Shown here piece after piece: positions 27,801-38,119 of a DNA stretch of 64,000 nucleotides. Made by a program: the position numbers and the translations under genes. The notes beneath the pieces were generated by a model. The model was not told the origin of the DNA. It worked only from the letters and a program-made list of their open reading frames with translations, and ran no database searches. Origin of the DNA: an uncultured Bacteroidales bacterium (GTDB taxonomy: Bacteria; Bacteroidota; Bacteroidia; Bacteroidales; UBA932). Location: positions 57,943-121,942 of the forward strand of contig ONDR01000003.1 in the NCBI GenBank assembly GCA_900316675.1. The letters are read 5' to 3'. Within the stretch, counting starts at the first letter, position 1, and every line of letters starts with the position of its first letter.

Positions 27801-27936
27801 TAAAACGTAAAAAACAAACGTTTTACCCATCTACTAAAATTTGCCCTGCTATTTTAGCGTAAATAATTGGAATTAAACGATTTAAATATTTTTTGACCGG
27901 GTAGGGACAACTACTAATCTACCAACAAACGTTTTA
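27801..27936. promoter_or_regulatory. Operator-like ACGTTTTA repeats in the divergent regulatory region
   Basis: The 239-base gap between the regulator gene and the second SusC gene holds two identical 13-mers, AACAAACGTTTTA, at 27813-27825 and 27924-27936 (111 bases apart, about ten helical turns). A mirror copy TAAAACGT at 27801-27808 makes an inverted repeat with the first. The downstream copy lies about 20 bases before a weak -7-like TAATTTAG at 27955-27962. They are candidate binding sites for the neighbouring helix-turn-helix regulator. The remaining gap is A/T-rich without other visible signals. Confidence 0.5.
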
Positions 27937-28004
27937 ATTGTCGCACACATATTATAATTTAGCGCATCGAAATTCACCGATAACTAAACCAAAAAATAAA
28001 TCAA

Positions 28005-31000
28005 ATGTTGCACAAGAAACTGTTCGCTGCACTTGCCATCCTACTTGGTATGGCAGTTTCATTCGGCGCCTATGCGCAGAATATCACAGTGACCGGAACC
28101 GTTGTTGACGAACTTGGCCCTCTTGCAGGTGTCGCAGTTCAGTCCAGCGTAGCCAACGCCGTTACGGACGTCGATGGTAAGTTTACCATTAAGGCTCCTT
28201 CAAACGGCGAGCTCAAAGTCTCATGCCTGGGATATGTCACTCAGATTGTTCCTGTTAACGGACGCAGTCAGATCACCATCACATTGGTAGAAGACAGCGT
28301 CATGCTGGAAGAAGCCGTAGCCGTTGGTTACGGTACACAGAAAAAGACCAACCTGACTGGTGCCGTATCCGTCATCAAGGCTGATAAAATCCAGGACCGC
28401 GCTGCATTGGACGTAGGCCACATGCTGCAGGGTTCCGTTCCCGGTCTTAACGTTACATCTGGATCCGGACGTCCCGGACAAGCCGCTACCCTTAATATTA
28501 GAGGTCTCAACTCTATCAACGGAGGCAGCCCTCTTGTACTTATAGATGGTGTAGAAGGCGACATCCAATACCTGAACCCTGTGGATGTAGAGAGCATCTC
28601 CGTTATCAAGGATGCTGCTGCAGCTGCTATTTATGGAGCCAGAGGTTCTGCCGGTGTCATCCTCATTACCACCAAGAGCGGTACAAAAGAGAAGGATGGA
28701 CGCGCAAAGGTTACCTACAGCGGCCGTTACGGTGTAACTGCACCTACCACTTCTACAGAATATGAGAGCCGTGGTTATTATTCAGTTTACCTGAACAACC
28801 TGTTCTGGGCAGCTTACAGCCCCGGTACCAAGTATGCCAACTATACCGACGAGGATATGCAGCAGCTTTGGATCCGCCGCAACGATAAGAAAGAAAACCC
28901 TGAGCGCCCTTGGGTTGTAATATCCCAGAAGGACGGTAAAGACGTTTATAACTACTACGCCAACACAGACTGGTACCATGTACTTTATAATGATTACAAG
29001 CCTACTACCAGTCACACAGTTACCATGAGCGGCGCTACCAACGCCATGAACTACATGGTTTCCGGCGGTTACGTTTACGAGCAGGGTATGTTCAAGGAGA
29101 AGCCGGACAACTATAAGAGAATCAACTTCCGCGCAAAGCTCAACTTCGAGGTTACAGACTGGCTGAAGATTGGTTCCAACCTTAGCTACTTCAACAGTTC
29201 ATACTTCTATCCCGGCCAGAGCGGTATCAACAACAACTTTGGCAAGAGTACGGGTCACGCACTTGCAAGTTACCCCGCATGCAACCCTGACGGAAGCAAT
29301 GTTTACCTTACCCAGTATAACGGATACACCGTTATGGACGGCCTCCTGATGCTTTTGAACAGCGAAGCTAAGAACGAAGATAAAGTAGACAACCTTAGCG
29401 AAACCGTCGACGTTACCATTACTCCTGTAAAGGGTCTCACCGTAAAGGCTGACTACACTTATTCACTCAACTACAAGCGCTACCTGAACAGGGCCGTTTC
29501 CGGAACCTATTCCAAGTTCCCGAACGAGATCGAGGTTTACGATGCAAAGGATCCTTTCCTTGACAAGCTCACAGAGCAGGCCAACACCATTATATATCAG
29601 GCAGCCAACGTTTACGCTACCTACGAGAACAGCTGGGCCAACGCTCACAACCTTAAGGTTATGGCCGGTGCCAACTACGAGACCAAGTGGCTCAAAGACC
29701 TCTCAGGTGTTGGTTACAACCTCTATTCTACTGAACTGAACGACCTTGACCTTGTTGGTCCCGATGCAGAGGGCAACAAGCGTATGGAGGTTGGCGGTGG
29801 CCAGAACCAGTACAAGCTGGCCGGCTACTTCGCCCGTCTCAACTATGACTACAAGGGCAAATATCTGCTCGAGCTGAATGCCCGTTACGATGGTTCTTCA
29901 CGCTTCCTTCGCGGCAGCCGTTGGGTATTCTCTCCTTCTGCTTCTATCGGTTGGAGAATCTCTGAGGAGCCTTTCTTCCAGAACCTTAAGTCCTGGTGGA
30001 ACAACCTTAAGATCCGTGCATCTTACGGCCAGCTCGGCAATCAGCAGATGAGCAGCTACTATCCTGCCATCCGCACCATCTCTACCGACGGCAAGTCTTC
30101 TTACCTGCTGGGCGGCGAGAACCTTCCTATCGCAAGCGTATCCGCTCCCGTATCTTCAGGTCTTACCTGGGAGCGTTCAATCCAGACCAACATCGGTCTT
30201 GATATGGGCTTCTTCAACAACCGCCTTGAGGCCAGCATCGAGGCCTACATCCGTGACACTAAGGACATGCTTACCGCCGGTATGCCTCTGCCCTCAGTTT
30301 ACGGCGCCTCTACTCCTAAAGAGAACGTTGCAGACCTCCGCACCAAGGGTTATGAAATCTCCATCGGCTGGAGGGATGCCTTCAAGCTTGCCGGTGACGA
30401 TTTCCACTATGGTGTAAGCGTTGTTCTTAGTGACTTCGTATCCCACATTACCCGCTTCAACAACCCTGACAAACTCTTTGCAAAGAACTATTGGGTTGGC
30501 ATGAAGTACGGCGACATCTGGGGTTATCATATCGACGGTCTCTTCGCAACAGAAGAAGAGGCAAAGGGCTGGACTGTTGACCAGAGCAAGGTTAACGATT
30601 CCCAGATCTTCCCCGACGGCCTTCACGCCGGTGATATGAAGTTCGGTGACCTTGACGGCAGCGGCAAGATCGACCAGGGCGCAGGCAAGGTTGGTGACAG
30701 CGGTGACTGGAAAGTCATTGGTAACTCACAGCCTCGTTACAGCTACGGTGTAAACATGAACGCCGCATGGAAGGGCTTCGACCTTGCACTCTTCTTCCAG
30801 GGTATCGCCAAGATGGACTGGTATCCTGCAGCTGATGCACGTGCATTCTGGTTCCTCTATGCCCGTCCTTACCAGACCTTTATTCCTAAGGACTTCCAGA
30901 CTCAGTGCTGGAGCGAAGAGAACCCCAACGCATACTTCCCTCGTCCCAGAGGTTACGTAGCAATGAACACCAATCGTCCTTTGGGTGTGGCCAACGACCG

Positions 31001-31247
31001 CTACCTTCAGAACATCGGTTATCTTCGTCTTAAGAATCTCACCTTCGGATACACTCTCCCCGAGAAACTTACCCGTAAGATTTTTATCTCTAAACTTCGC
31101 GTTTATTTCTCTGGCGAAAACCTCTTCTACTGGGCTCCCGGCCTGCACTCAGATTACGTAGATCCTGAAATGGCAATGACCGGCGGTAACCTCCGCATCT
31201 ACCCTTGGCAGAAGACCTTCACCTTCGGAGTTGACATAACACTTTAA
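28005..31247 (+). CDS. SusC-family TonB-dependent transporter of the second locus, no STN domain
   Basis: An outer-membrane oligosaccharide importer, 1080 residues. The signal peptide ends near AYAQN (residue 25). A carboxypeptidase-regulatory-like domain covers about 28-105. The TonB-box-like stretch EEAVAVGYGTQKK precedes the plug with LVLIDGVEGD and AAAAAIYGARGSAGVILITT. The barrel ends in TFGVDITL. It lacks the STN domain found in the first SusC, which agrees with control by the divergent TPR regulator rather than by sigma/FecR. The ATG lies 44 bases after a weak -7-like TAATTTAG. It heads a run of genes on one strand that reaches the terminator at 53758. Confidence 0.95.
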   Translation: MLHKKLFAALAILLGMAVSFGAYAQNITVTGTVVDELGPLAGVAVQSSVANAVTDVDGKFTIKAPSNGELKVSCLGYVTQIVPVNGRSQITITLVEDSVMLEEAVAVGYGTQKKTNLTGAVSVIKADKIQDRAALDVGHMLQGSVPGLNVTSGSGRPGQAATLNIRGLNSINGGSPLVLIDGVEGDIQYLNPVDVESISVIKDAAAAAIYGARGSAGVILITTKSGTKEKDGRAKVTYSGRYGVTAPTTSTEYESRGYYSVYLNNLFWAAYSPGTKYANYTDEDMQQLWIRRNDKKENPERPWVVISQKDGKDVYNYYANTDWYHVLYNDYKPTTSHTVTMSGATNAMNYMVSGGYVYEQGMFKEKPDNYKRINFRAKLNFEVTDWLKIGSNLSYFNSSYFYPGQSGINNNFGKSTGHALASYPACNPDGSNVYLTQYNGYTVMDGLLMLLNSEAKNEDKVDNLSETVDVTITPVKGLTVKADYTYSLNYKRYLNRAVSGTYSKFPNEIEVYDAKDPFLDKLTEQANTIIYQAANVYATYENSWANAHNLKVMAGANYETKWLKDLSGVGYNLYSTELNDLDLVGPDAEGNKRMEVGGGQNQYKLAGYFARLNYDYKGKYLLELNARYDGSSRFLRGSRWVFSPSASIGWRISEEPFFQNLKSWWNNLKIRASYGQLGNQQMSSYYPAIRTISTDGKSSYLLGGENLPIASVSAPVSSGLTWERSIQTNIGLDMGFFNNRLEASIEAYIRDTKDMLTAGMPLPSVYGASTPKENVADLRTKGYEISIGWRDAFKLAGDDFHYGVSVVLSDFVSHITRFNNPDKLFAKNYWVGMKYGDIWGYHIDGLFATEEEAKGWTVDQSKVNDSQIFPDGLHAGDMKFGDLDGSGKIDQGAGKVGDSGDWKVIGNSQPRYSYGVNMNAAWKGFDLALFFQGIAKMDWYPAADARAFWFLYARPYQTFIPKDFQTQCWSEENPNAYFPRPRGYVAMNTNRPLGVANDRYLQNIGYLRLKNLTFGYTLPEKLTRKIFISKLRVYFSGENLFYWAPGLHSDYVDPEMAMTGGNLRIYPWQKTFTFGVDITL

Positions 31248-31258
31248 TGAATTCCGCT

Positions 31259-33046
31259 ATGAAAAAGATATTTTACCCTGTCTTGGTGCTTCTTACCGGA
31301 TTCTTCATCGCCGGCTGCGACGACATGCTTGACGCCGTGCCCAAGGACAAGATGACCACGGACACTTTCTTCAAGAACGAAAGTGAGATTAGGGCCTTCG
31401 CCATCAATTTCTATGAGGCGTTCCCTACCACGGAGCTTTACATTGCCAACGATGACCTCTATACCCAGAACAACATGTCATCCGAATCTACCGGCAGCCG
31501 TACGGTTCCGGCTTCAGGCGGCGGTTGGAGTTGGGGCGCGCTGCGCAACATCAACACCCTTCTGGAGTTCCTGCCCAACTGCAAGGACGAGGCTATCCGC
31601 GTTAAATATGAGGCTCTTGCACGATTCTTCCGTGCATACTTCTACTTCAATAAAGTAAAGCGCTTCGGCGACGTTCCCTGGTATGAGAAACCTGTCGGTT
31701 CTACTGACAACGAGGAACTCAACCGTCCCCGCGACTCCAGGGAGTTCATCCTTGGCAAGATGATAGAGGATATCGACTTTGCTATTGCAAATCTTCCTAC
31801 CGCAAAGAGCGCATACGAGGTTACAAAATGGACCGCAATGGCCCTCAAGTCCCGTTTCATGCTCTTTGAAGGAACCTTCCGCAAATACCACACAGAGTTC
31901 AACTACGGCTCAGACGCCAAGAGCTACAAGTGGTATCTTGACGAGTGCGCTAAAGTATCAAAAGATTTCATCCAGACCAGTGGTTACAGCGTGTTCAAGG
32001 GTAATGCCACCAACAAGCCTTATCACGAGCTCTTCACCACTTTCAACGCTACCGACCTTATGGACGAGGTGATTCTTGCCCGCGACTACAACCTTGCTTA
32101 CGGTGCATATCACAACTCCAACTATACCATGACAACCGGTTCAATGGGTTGCCCTGCAATGACAAGGAAACTTGCTGCAAGCTACCTTATGAAAGACGGA
32201 TCCCGCTTTACCGACAAAGCCGGTTGGGAGACCATGCAGTTCGCAGAAGAGACTGTGGGCCGCGATCCCCGTATGGCCCAGTCCATCCGTACTCCCGGTT
32301 ACAAGAGGATGGGTCAGGACGCTTATACCGCTCCTGATTTCAAGGTTACCTTCAGCGGCTATCACCCTGACAAATACGTTACTACCGTAGATCAGGATGT
32401 TTACAACAACGCCGACATCGACCTTATCATCTTCCGTGCAGGAGAAGTTCTGCTCAACTACGCCGAGGCCCTTGCAGAAGGCGGCTCAATCGCCCAGTCA
32501 GACCTTGACATAAGCATCAACCGCCTGCGCGACCGTGTTGGCATGCCTCACCTTAACCTTGCCGGCCTTACTGTTGATAACTTCCTTATCAACGAAGACT
32601 GGGGCGGTTACAGGAACCCCACCCTGCTTGCAGACGCAAACGAGGCCGTTATCCTGGAAATCCGCCGCGAGCGTATGGTAGAGCTTGCCCAGGAAGGCTT
32701 CCGCTACTATGACATCATCCGTTGGAAAGAGGGTCTTGTATTCAATGCTCCCTTCTACGGAATGTACTTCCCCGGCGTCGGTACCTACGACCTTGACGGC
32801 AATGGCACCATCGACCTGGAAATCTACAGCGATGCCGCTACTTCCAACGCTGCTGTAAAGAGCAAGCTTGGAAAGGACATCTTCCTTGCAAACGGAGATT
32901 CCGGTATGGTAGTTCTTCACGGCGATATCGCCCGCAACTGGAACGAGGACAGGGATTACCTCTACCCGATTCCTTCAGACGAGCGTAACCTCACCGGCGG
33001 AGCCCTTACCCAGAACCCCGGCTGGAACGACGGTTTGACTTTCTAA
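31259..33046 (+). CDS. SusD/RagB-family lipoprotein of the second locus
   Basis: The lid protein of the adjacent SusC. The longest frame begins at an ATG overlapping the SusC stop, but I prefer the ATG four codons later (MKKIFYPVLVLLTGFFIAGC), which opens directly into the lipoprotein signal; this gives 595 residues. After the lipid-anchored Cys come DDMLDAVPKD and the classical SusD N-terminal pattern (TTDTFFKNESEIRAFAINFY). Other SusD landmarks are ALARFFRAYFYFNKVKRFGD with VPWYEKP, and near the end VILEIRRERMVELAQEGFRY followed by YDIIRWKEG. This is the long, canonical SusD type, unlike the shorter SusD of the first locus. The ligand is unknown; the neighbours point to phosphorylated mannose glycans. 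Confidence 0.94.
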   Translation: MKKIFYPVLVLLTGFFIAGCDDMLDAVPKDKMTTDTFFKNESEIRAFAINFYEAFPTTELYIANDDLYTQNNMSSESTGSRTVPASGGGWSWGALRNINTLLEFLPNCKDEAIRVKYEALARFFRAYFYFNKVKRFGDVPWYEKPVGSTDNEELNRPRDSREFILGKMIEDIDFAIANLPTAKSAYEVTKWTAMALKSRFMLFEGTFRKYHTEFNYGSDAKSYKWYLDECAKVSKDFIQTSGYSVFKGNATNKPYHELFTTFNATDLMDEVILARDYNLAYGAYHNSNYTMTTGSMGCPAMTRKLAASYLMKDGSRFTDKAGWETMQFAEETVGRDPRMAQSIRTPGYKRMGQDAYTAPDFKVTFSGYHPDKYVTTVDQDVYNNADIDLIIFRAGEVLLNYAEALAEGGSIAQSDLDISINRLRDRVGMPHLNLAGLTVDNFLINEDWGGYRNPTLLADANEAVILEIRRERMVELAQEGFRYYDIIRWKEGLVFNAPFYGMYFPGVGTYDLDGNGTIDLEIYSDAATSNAAVKSKLGKDIFLANGDSGMVVLHGDIARNWNEDRDYLYPIPSDERNLTGGALTQNPGWNDGLTF

Positions 33047-33059
33047 AAGCAACGATACT

Positions 33060-34787
33060 ATGAAAAAGATATTATATATCACAAGCCTGGCACTGACTTT
33101 TGCCACCATGCTTTTCCTTGGTTCATGTAACAAGGATACCAAGACCAAGGATGGCAAGGAGACCGGTATTCTCTATACCTCGGTTTCCGGTTCAGAGGCC
33201 ACAATTAAACTTATGGAAGGCAAGAGCCGCACTCTGGACGCAGTCGTTTGCGCAGAGGCCGCAGCCGGCGCCAGCCTTAAGATCTCCCTTAAGGTAGATC
33301 CCGCAGGAGTTGATGCCTACAATGCCGCCAACCTTGGCGCCAATGCAGAGCTTCTTCCTGCAACCGCATACTCTTTCATCAGCAACAGCCTGCTGCTTGC
33401 GCGTTACAATACCGTTTCATCCGGTGCCAAGCTGCGTATCGTTGCAAACGGATTGGAAGACGACCAACTGTACGTTCTTCCTATCGCCATTGACAAGGTA
33501 GAAGGTTCAGACAACTGGGAGCTTGCCCAGAACCCTGTATCCTTCATCACCGTCATCCAGACTGTAGAGCGTCCCGAGGGCGGCGACGGCTCAATGCAGT
33601 TCCCCTTTGAACTATCAACCGCAGAAGACCTGACCAAGATGGGCGAGAGGCTCAGCGAGGACGAGAAAGTCTACTTCAAACTCATGAACGATATCGACAT
33701 GCAGGGTGTTGTATGGACTCCTCTCAACTATGCTTCTCCTTACAAGAAGGCTATCGACTTCGATGGTGCAGGTCATAAGATTTCCAACTTCTTCTGCGAC
33801 TTCTCAAGCTATCCCAGCTTCTTTGGCGTGCTTAACGGCTACTGCCACGACGTAACATTCGTCGATGCTGAGATCGCCTGCGGCGCCGACAGCGGTTGTG
33901 GTATCATCGCCGGTTACGGCGGTACCGGAGACATTCATGCCGATGCTGCCCGCGTTCATGTACAGGGCAAGGTGACCCTGACCGGTAACAAGACCGGCGT
34001 GGGCGGTATGTTCGGCACCCTTGGCAACGCAACCATCGTTGCTTGCTCTGCCGACGTACAGGTAGAATCCGGCAAGAACTTCGTAGGTGGCCTCTTTGGC
34101 TACGCAAAGGGCAATGCAGACAAGTGCGTTGTAGAGGTAAGCAACTGCTGGACAAGTGGCTCTGTAAAAGGCAACCAGCGCGTTGGTGGTATCTGCGGTG
34201 GAACCGACAAGACCGGTTACAATGTCAAGATTATCAACTGCTACAGCACAGCTACCGTAGAAGGCGTATTCTGCCTTGGCGGTATCGGCGGCCACTTCAA
34301 CCTTGACTCTTCTTCAAACCCGGACACCAACCAGCCTAACGACGTATTCGAAAACTGCATCGCCTGGAACCCTTCCATCAAGTGTGCAGAGCAGACTGCA
34401 GGCGACAAGGCCCACTACAGCTCAGGTGCAGTGGTAGGCTTCACCGCCAAGATGAACTACCTCAAGGGTGGCGTCCGTCGTCCGGACATCGACTTCTACG
34501 AGTATTCAGACCTCTTTAGCCTTTACGATCAGGAGGATGCTACTCCTTCTTCACCTCTGGTATTCCAGGAGGTTGAAGGTGCAGTTTACAACTATCCTTA
34601 CCATGGCAAGGTTGCCGAGTCTGGCAAGACCCTTACTCAGGTTGCCCAGGCCCTTGGTTGGAACGCAGCAATCTGGGACTTCAGCAAAGATGTTCCCACA
34701 ATTCGCCCTGACGCTCCTGTAGGCCCCGTTCCCGACACCACTACCGGTGGTCAGCTTCACGGATTCGATGACAATGAAATCAACTAA
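33060..34787 (+). CDS. DUF1735 plus GLUG-repeat surface lipoprotein
   Basis: A 575-residue lipoprotein (lipobox GSC). Residues about 35-165 are a DUF1735-like sandwich, the module also present in the GH18 and LamG proteins of the first locus. From about 175 a GLUG architecture begins with the leader D-P-x-x-I-x-x-x-x-x-L style module (FPFELSTAEDLTKMGERLSE) and the phrase FDGAGHKISNF. Five GLUG repeats of the form VGG-x-x-G follow. It closes with LGWNAAIWDFSKDVPTI, a cap motif shared with five other proteins of this locus. It follows SusD by 13 bases and takes the position usual for the surface glycan-binding protein. No catalytic residues are recognised. Confidence 0.8.
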   Translation: MKKILYITSLALTFATMLFLGSCNKDTKTKDGKETGILYTSVSGSEATIKLMEGKSRTLDAVVCAEAAAGASLKISLKVDPAGVDAYNAANLGANAELLPATAYSFISNSLLLARYNTVSSGAKLRIVANGLEDDQLYVLPIAIDKVEGSDNWELAQNPVSFITVIQTVERPEGGDGSMQFPFELSTAEDLTKMGERLSEDEKVYFKLMNDIDMQGVVWTPLNYASPYKKAIDFDGAGHKISNFFCDFSSYPSFFGVLNGYCHDVTFVDAEIACGADSGCGIIAGYGGTGDIHADAARVHVQGKVTLTGNKTGVGGMFGTLGNATIVACSADVQVESGKNFVGGLFGYAKGNADKCVVEVSNCWTSGSVKGNQRVGGICGGTDKTGYNVKIINCYSTATVEGVFCLGGIGGHFNLDSSSNPDTNQPNDVFENCIAWNPSIKCAEQTAGDKAHYSSGAVVGFTAKMNYLKGGVRRPDIDFYEYSDLFSLYDQEDATPSSPLVFQEVEGAVYNYPYHGKVAESGKTLTQVAQALGWNAAIWDFSKDVPTIRPDAPVGPVPDTTTGGQLHGFDDNEIN

Positions 34788-34798
34788 AAGAACAGGCC

Positions 34799-37075
34799 AT
34801 GAAAACTAGATATTATTTCATCAGCGCAGTCCTTTTGCCCTTCGCCCTGTTTTCTTGTAACAAGGCAGAGGAGGCTACCATTGAGGTTGCTCCTACCATT
34901 ACCATACATGCCAACATCCCTTCAGACAATGCTACCAAGGTAGCAGCTGTAGTGCCTGAAGGCGGCAAAGGCCTTGACTGGAATTGGGAAACCGGCGACC
35001 AGATTGCCGTAAACAACGGTAAAACTGCATCTGTATTCGATATTCGTTCCGGATTTGAGCCCAAAGCCGCTTCCTTCACTGGCAAGCTCATAGAGGGCGA
35101 TGCCTTCAGCATCCTTTATCCCGGAACAATTACCTCTTACTCTGCAATGCAGGCAATGACCCTGACAGATCAGCAGCAGGTAGGTAACGACGTTAAGACT
35201 CAGCTCAAATATTTTGCAGCCATGAATAACGTCGACGATTATAACAACTTCGAGTTCAGCCAGGAATGGGCAGCCGCCCACGGTGGTACTCTCTCACAGT
35301 GCGGTGTCGTTCGTTTTGAACTGACCCTGCCTGCAGAGACCCAGGTTGTAAACCGCATCACCCTTAAGGCCGGCGCTCCCGTATTCCATAACGGAAACTC
35401 CGCAGAAGCTGTTACAGACGAAATCACCATCGGCCTGTCAGAGGTTACCCTTGGCGCAGACAAGACTGTCATCGCTTGGATGAACACATCCTGGAACGAC
35501 GACAAGATTCCTGCAGGAACAGCACTTACAGTAAGCGTTGCAGCCGGAGACCTCAGCTGGAACGCAGACATCACTCCCGCTGCAGATAAGACCATCAAGG
35601 CTGGCTACGTAAACAAGATCACCGTTGGTGAAAGCCAGTGGGTAAGCGGCGGCCGTTATGCAGAAGGCTCAGGTACCGAGGAAGATCCTTGGATCATCAA
35701 GACCCCTGCACAGCTCACATACATGCGTGACGATATCGCTTCCAAGGAGCTCCGCTACTTCAAGCTTGAGGCTGACCTTAACATGGAAGGCATCGAATGG
35801 GTACCGCTCAATAATGTGAACGACCCTTCAGACGAGACCAAGGCTTACGATAAATTCGTATACTTCGACGGTGCAGGTCACACTATTTCCAACCTGACCA
35901 TCACCAATACCGAGGTTGCATATCCTAGCTTCGCCGGTGTTCTGTACGGAACCATCAAGAATGTTACCTTCAACCAGGCAAACATCAACGCTGGAAACAA
36001 CAAGGCAGGTGTAGTTGCAGGTTATGTAGGTACTTCACAGGCTTATACCGGAAGCACCATCATCAATGTAACTGTTAAGAATTCTGAAATCACTGCCAGC
36101 AGGCACGTAGGTGCATTCGTCGGCCAGGTTGTTACAAAGGATTCTTACTTCGAGAACTGCCACGTCCAGAACAGCACCGTTAACGGCGCCGAGTATGCTG
36201 CAGGCTTTGCAGGCTACATCCAGGACGGTAAGTTTGTGAACTGCTCTGCAGAGGCAACCATCAGCGGTACCAAGCATGTCGGCGGATTCGTCGGCAAGAC
36301 AGAAGTTCCTGTCTTCGAGGCTTGCTCATTCGAGGGTGGCGTCATCACTGTATCCGCAACCGGAAGCAACCAGAGCGGCGGCTTCGTAGGTTACGCAGGT
36401 AAGGTTGACAACGTTGGTGCACAATTCAACAAGTGCTATGTAAAGAATGCCAGCCTTAAGATGTCCAGCGGTCAGCGTATCGGCGGCTTCACCGGCCAGG
36501 CAGACCTTGGTACCATCTTCTTCAAGTGCTATGTAAAGGATACCGATATCGAGGGTGCTACCAATACCGGTGGTTTCGTAGGCGTTGACTATGCTACACC
36601 TTCAGACCTTGTTCCCGAAGGCGGTATCTATCAGTGCTATGTTGACGGCGGTAGCCTTACCGCATCCAACGCCAATCCCGGCGGCTTCGTAGGCTATCCG
36701 GAGAAGGCCACCATCAAGAACTGCTTCAGCACAATGAACGTAAATGGTGGCAGCTTCGCTTGCGTCGGCGGCTTCATCGGCATCTGCAAGAAGAACGTTA
36801 CCGTTCAGTACTGCTATGCAGCCGGTACCGTTGAGGGCTCAGCTGCTACAGTCGGTGGCTTTGTAGGTAGGGTTGACGGTGATGCTACATCACACATCAA
36901 CTCCTGCATCGCCTGGACCAGCGCCCTGCCGTTCAGCGGCCAGACTGCTGCAACAGCCGACGTTACCAACAACTACTGCGGTACAGAGGGCACCCTTTCT
37001 GCCCGCGCTGCAGAGCTCGGCTGGGATCCTACCATCTGGAATTTCAATGCTACTTTAAGATCTATCCTTAGATAA
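34799..37075 (+). CDS. Fimbrillin-like plus GLUG-repeat surface lipoprotein (10 repeats)
   Basis: A 758-residue lipoprotein (lipobox FSC). Residues about 30-280 form a fimbrillin-like beta domain, marked by GLDWNWETGDQIAV and FSQEWAAAHGGTL; the latter phrase recurs in the later GLUG proteins. After the leader DPWIIKTPAQLTYMRDD and FDGAGHTISNL come about ten GLUG repeats (VGGFVG, AAGFAG, IGGFTG and so on) with a period of roughly 25-45 residues. These are expected to build a beta-solenoid. The terminal cap is degenerate (LGWDPTIWNFNATL, without the later Pro). I infer an adhesin-like or glycan-binding role at the cell surface. The NAGPA gene follows after four bases. Confidence 0.78.
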   Translation: MKTRYYFISAVLLPFALFSCNKAEEATIEVAPTITIHANIPSDNATKVAAVVPEGGKGLDWNWETGDQIAVNNGKTASVFDIRSGFEPKAASFTGKLIEGDAFSILYPGTITSYSAMQAMTLTDQQQVGNDVKTQLKYFAAMNNVDDYNNFEFSQEWAAAHGGTLSQCGVVRFELTLPAETQVVNRITLKAGAPVFHNGNSAEAVTDEITIGLSEVTLGADKTVIAWMNTSWNDDKIPAGTALTVSVAAGDLSWNADITPAADKTIKAGYVNKITVGESQWVSGGRYAEGSGTEEDPWIIKTPAQLTYMRDDIASKELRYFKLEADLNMEGIEWVPLNNVNDPSDETKAYDKFVYFDGAGHTISNLTITNTEVAYPSFAGVLYGTIKNVTFNQANINAGNNKAGVVAGYVGTSQAYTGSTIINVTVKNSEITASRHVGAFVGQVVTKDSYFENCHVQNSTVNGAEYAAGFAGYIQDGKFVNCSAEATISGTKHVGGFVGKTEVPVFEACSFEGGVITVSATGSNQSGGFVGYAGKVDNVGAQFNKCYVKNASLKMSSGQRIGGFTGQADLGTIFFKCYVKDTDIEGATNTGGFVGVDYATPSDLVPEGGIYQCYVDGGSLTASNANPGGFVGYPEKATIKNCFSTMNVNGGSFACVGGFIGICKKNVTVQYCYAAGTVEGSAATVGGFVGRVDGDATSHINSCIAWTSALPFSGQTAATADVTNNYCGTEGTLSARAAELGWDPTIWNFNATLRSILR

Positions 37076-37079
37076 ACAC

Positions 37080-38108
37080 ATGAACTTCAAACCTTTATAC
37101 GCGTGGATCGTTCTGTTCCCTCTGCTGGTTGGTGCCTGCGGAGGGAGCAAGGACAATCCTGAACTTCCGCCGCCCGGCCCCCAGCCGGAAAACCCGCAAC
37201 CCGGAAGCAATCCCTGGGATGCAAACCGCGGCAAAAAAGTTCAACCGTCCGGCGCCGGTTGGACATCGACCGTTATTGACGAGGGCATCGTTTACTATGC
37301 CTTCGAAGGCACTGAAAGCGTATCCAACGCACCCCAGCGCATATTCGTAACCGATGTCGACCTGTCCAAGAGTCAGTACGAATTCAAGTTGGAATACTAT
37401 AGCGGCCGTTCCACCGCATCCAATGTCTTTGCAACCAAGAACGCAATTGCTGTCATTAACGGCGGCTACGAGCGCGGTTCCATCGTAATTTGGAAAGACG
37501 GACAGAAGTATTCCACCATGCCGGACAACACAATCAGTGACACAGGTGTGCCTAACTGGAAGAGCGAGGCAGCAGTTTATATGGACAATAAACGCGACGT
37601 GCGTATAGAGTTCTCCGGAAAGGGAATGTCTATCACTCAACAGAGGAACTTCTACATGAACTCCAAAGAGAAGACTATCCTTTCCAGCGCCCCGATGCTC
37701 ATAGACGACTACGAGCCGGTAGGGGAGAGCTTCTGCACCCTGCACCCCAGGCAGTCTTCAAGTTCCGAAGATCCCTACACACACCAGAACACCAATACCC
37801 ATCCACGCACGGCCTTGGCCAAGACCGAATTCAACCATCTGTTGATGATTGTTGTCGATGGCCGCCGTTCCAACGTCAGCCGAGGCATGTCTGCCAAGGA
37901 ACTGACAGGTTTCCTGGTTAAAAACTTCAACCCCCAGTATGCCATCAATCTGGATGGCGGAGGCTCTTCCACCATGTGTGTGAAGGGCCAGGGAGATCCT
38001 GAAACACACGTAGTTAACTATCCTACAGATTCCGACCAAGTCAAAGGAGTTCCGGATCATACCGGAGAAAGGTCGGTACCTACATTCTTCTATGTAATTA
38101 AGAAGTAA
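37080..38108 (+). CDS. NAGPA-domain phosphodiester glycosidase, lipoprotein
   Basis: The 342-residue protein is a lipoprotein (lipobox GAC) with a Pro-rich linker and a single NAGPA domain from about residue 55. The human homologue, the uncovering enzyme, removes GlcNAc from GlcNAc-1-phospho-6-mannose on lysosomal glycoproteins. Family landmarks are visible: AVINGGYE with Asn 127, HPRTALAKT, VVDGRRSN, and the signature NLDGGGSSTMCV with Asn 290 and Asp 292. VVNYPTDSD and GERSVPTFF complete the C-terminus. Surface or periplasmic placement beside SusC/SusD suggests it removes a sugar cap from a phosphodiester on a glycan. Bacterial NAGPA domains have few tested substrates, so specificity is inference. 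It is one of three such domains in this operon. Confidence 0.85.
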   Translation: MNFKPLYAWIVLFPLLVGACGGSKDNPELPPPGPQPENPQPGSNPWDANRGKKVQPSGAGWTSTVIDEGIVYYAFEGTESVSNAPQRIFVTDVDLSKSQYEFKLEYYSGRSTASNVFATKNAIAVINGGYERGSIVIWKDGQKYSTMPDNTISDTGVPNWKSEAAVYMDNKRDVRIEFSGKGMSITQQRNFYMNSKEKTILSSAPMLIDDYEPVGESFCTLHPRQSSSSEDPYTHQNTNTHPRTALAKTEFNHLLMIVVDGRRSNVSRGMSAKELTGFLVKNFNPQYAINLDGGGSSTMCVKGQGDPETHVVNYPTDSDQVKGVPDHTGERSVPTFFYVIKK

Positions 38109-38119
38109 AAAGTACAAAT

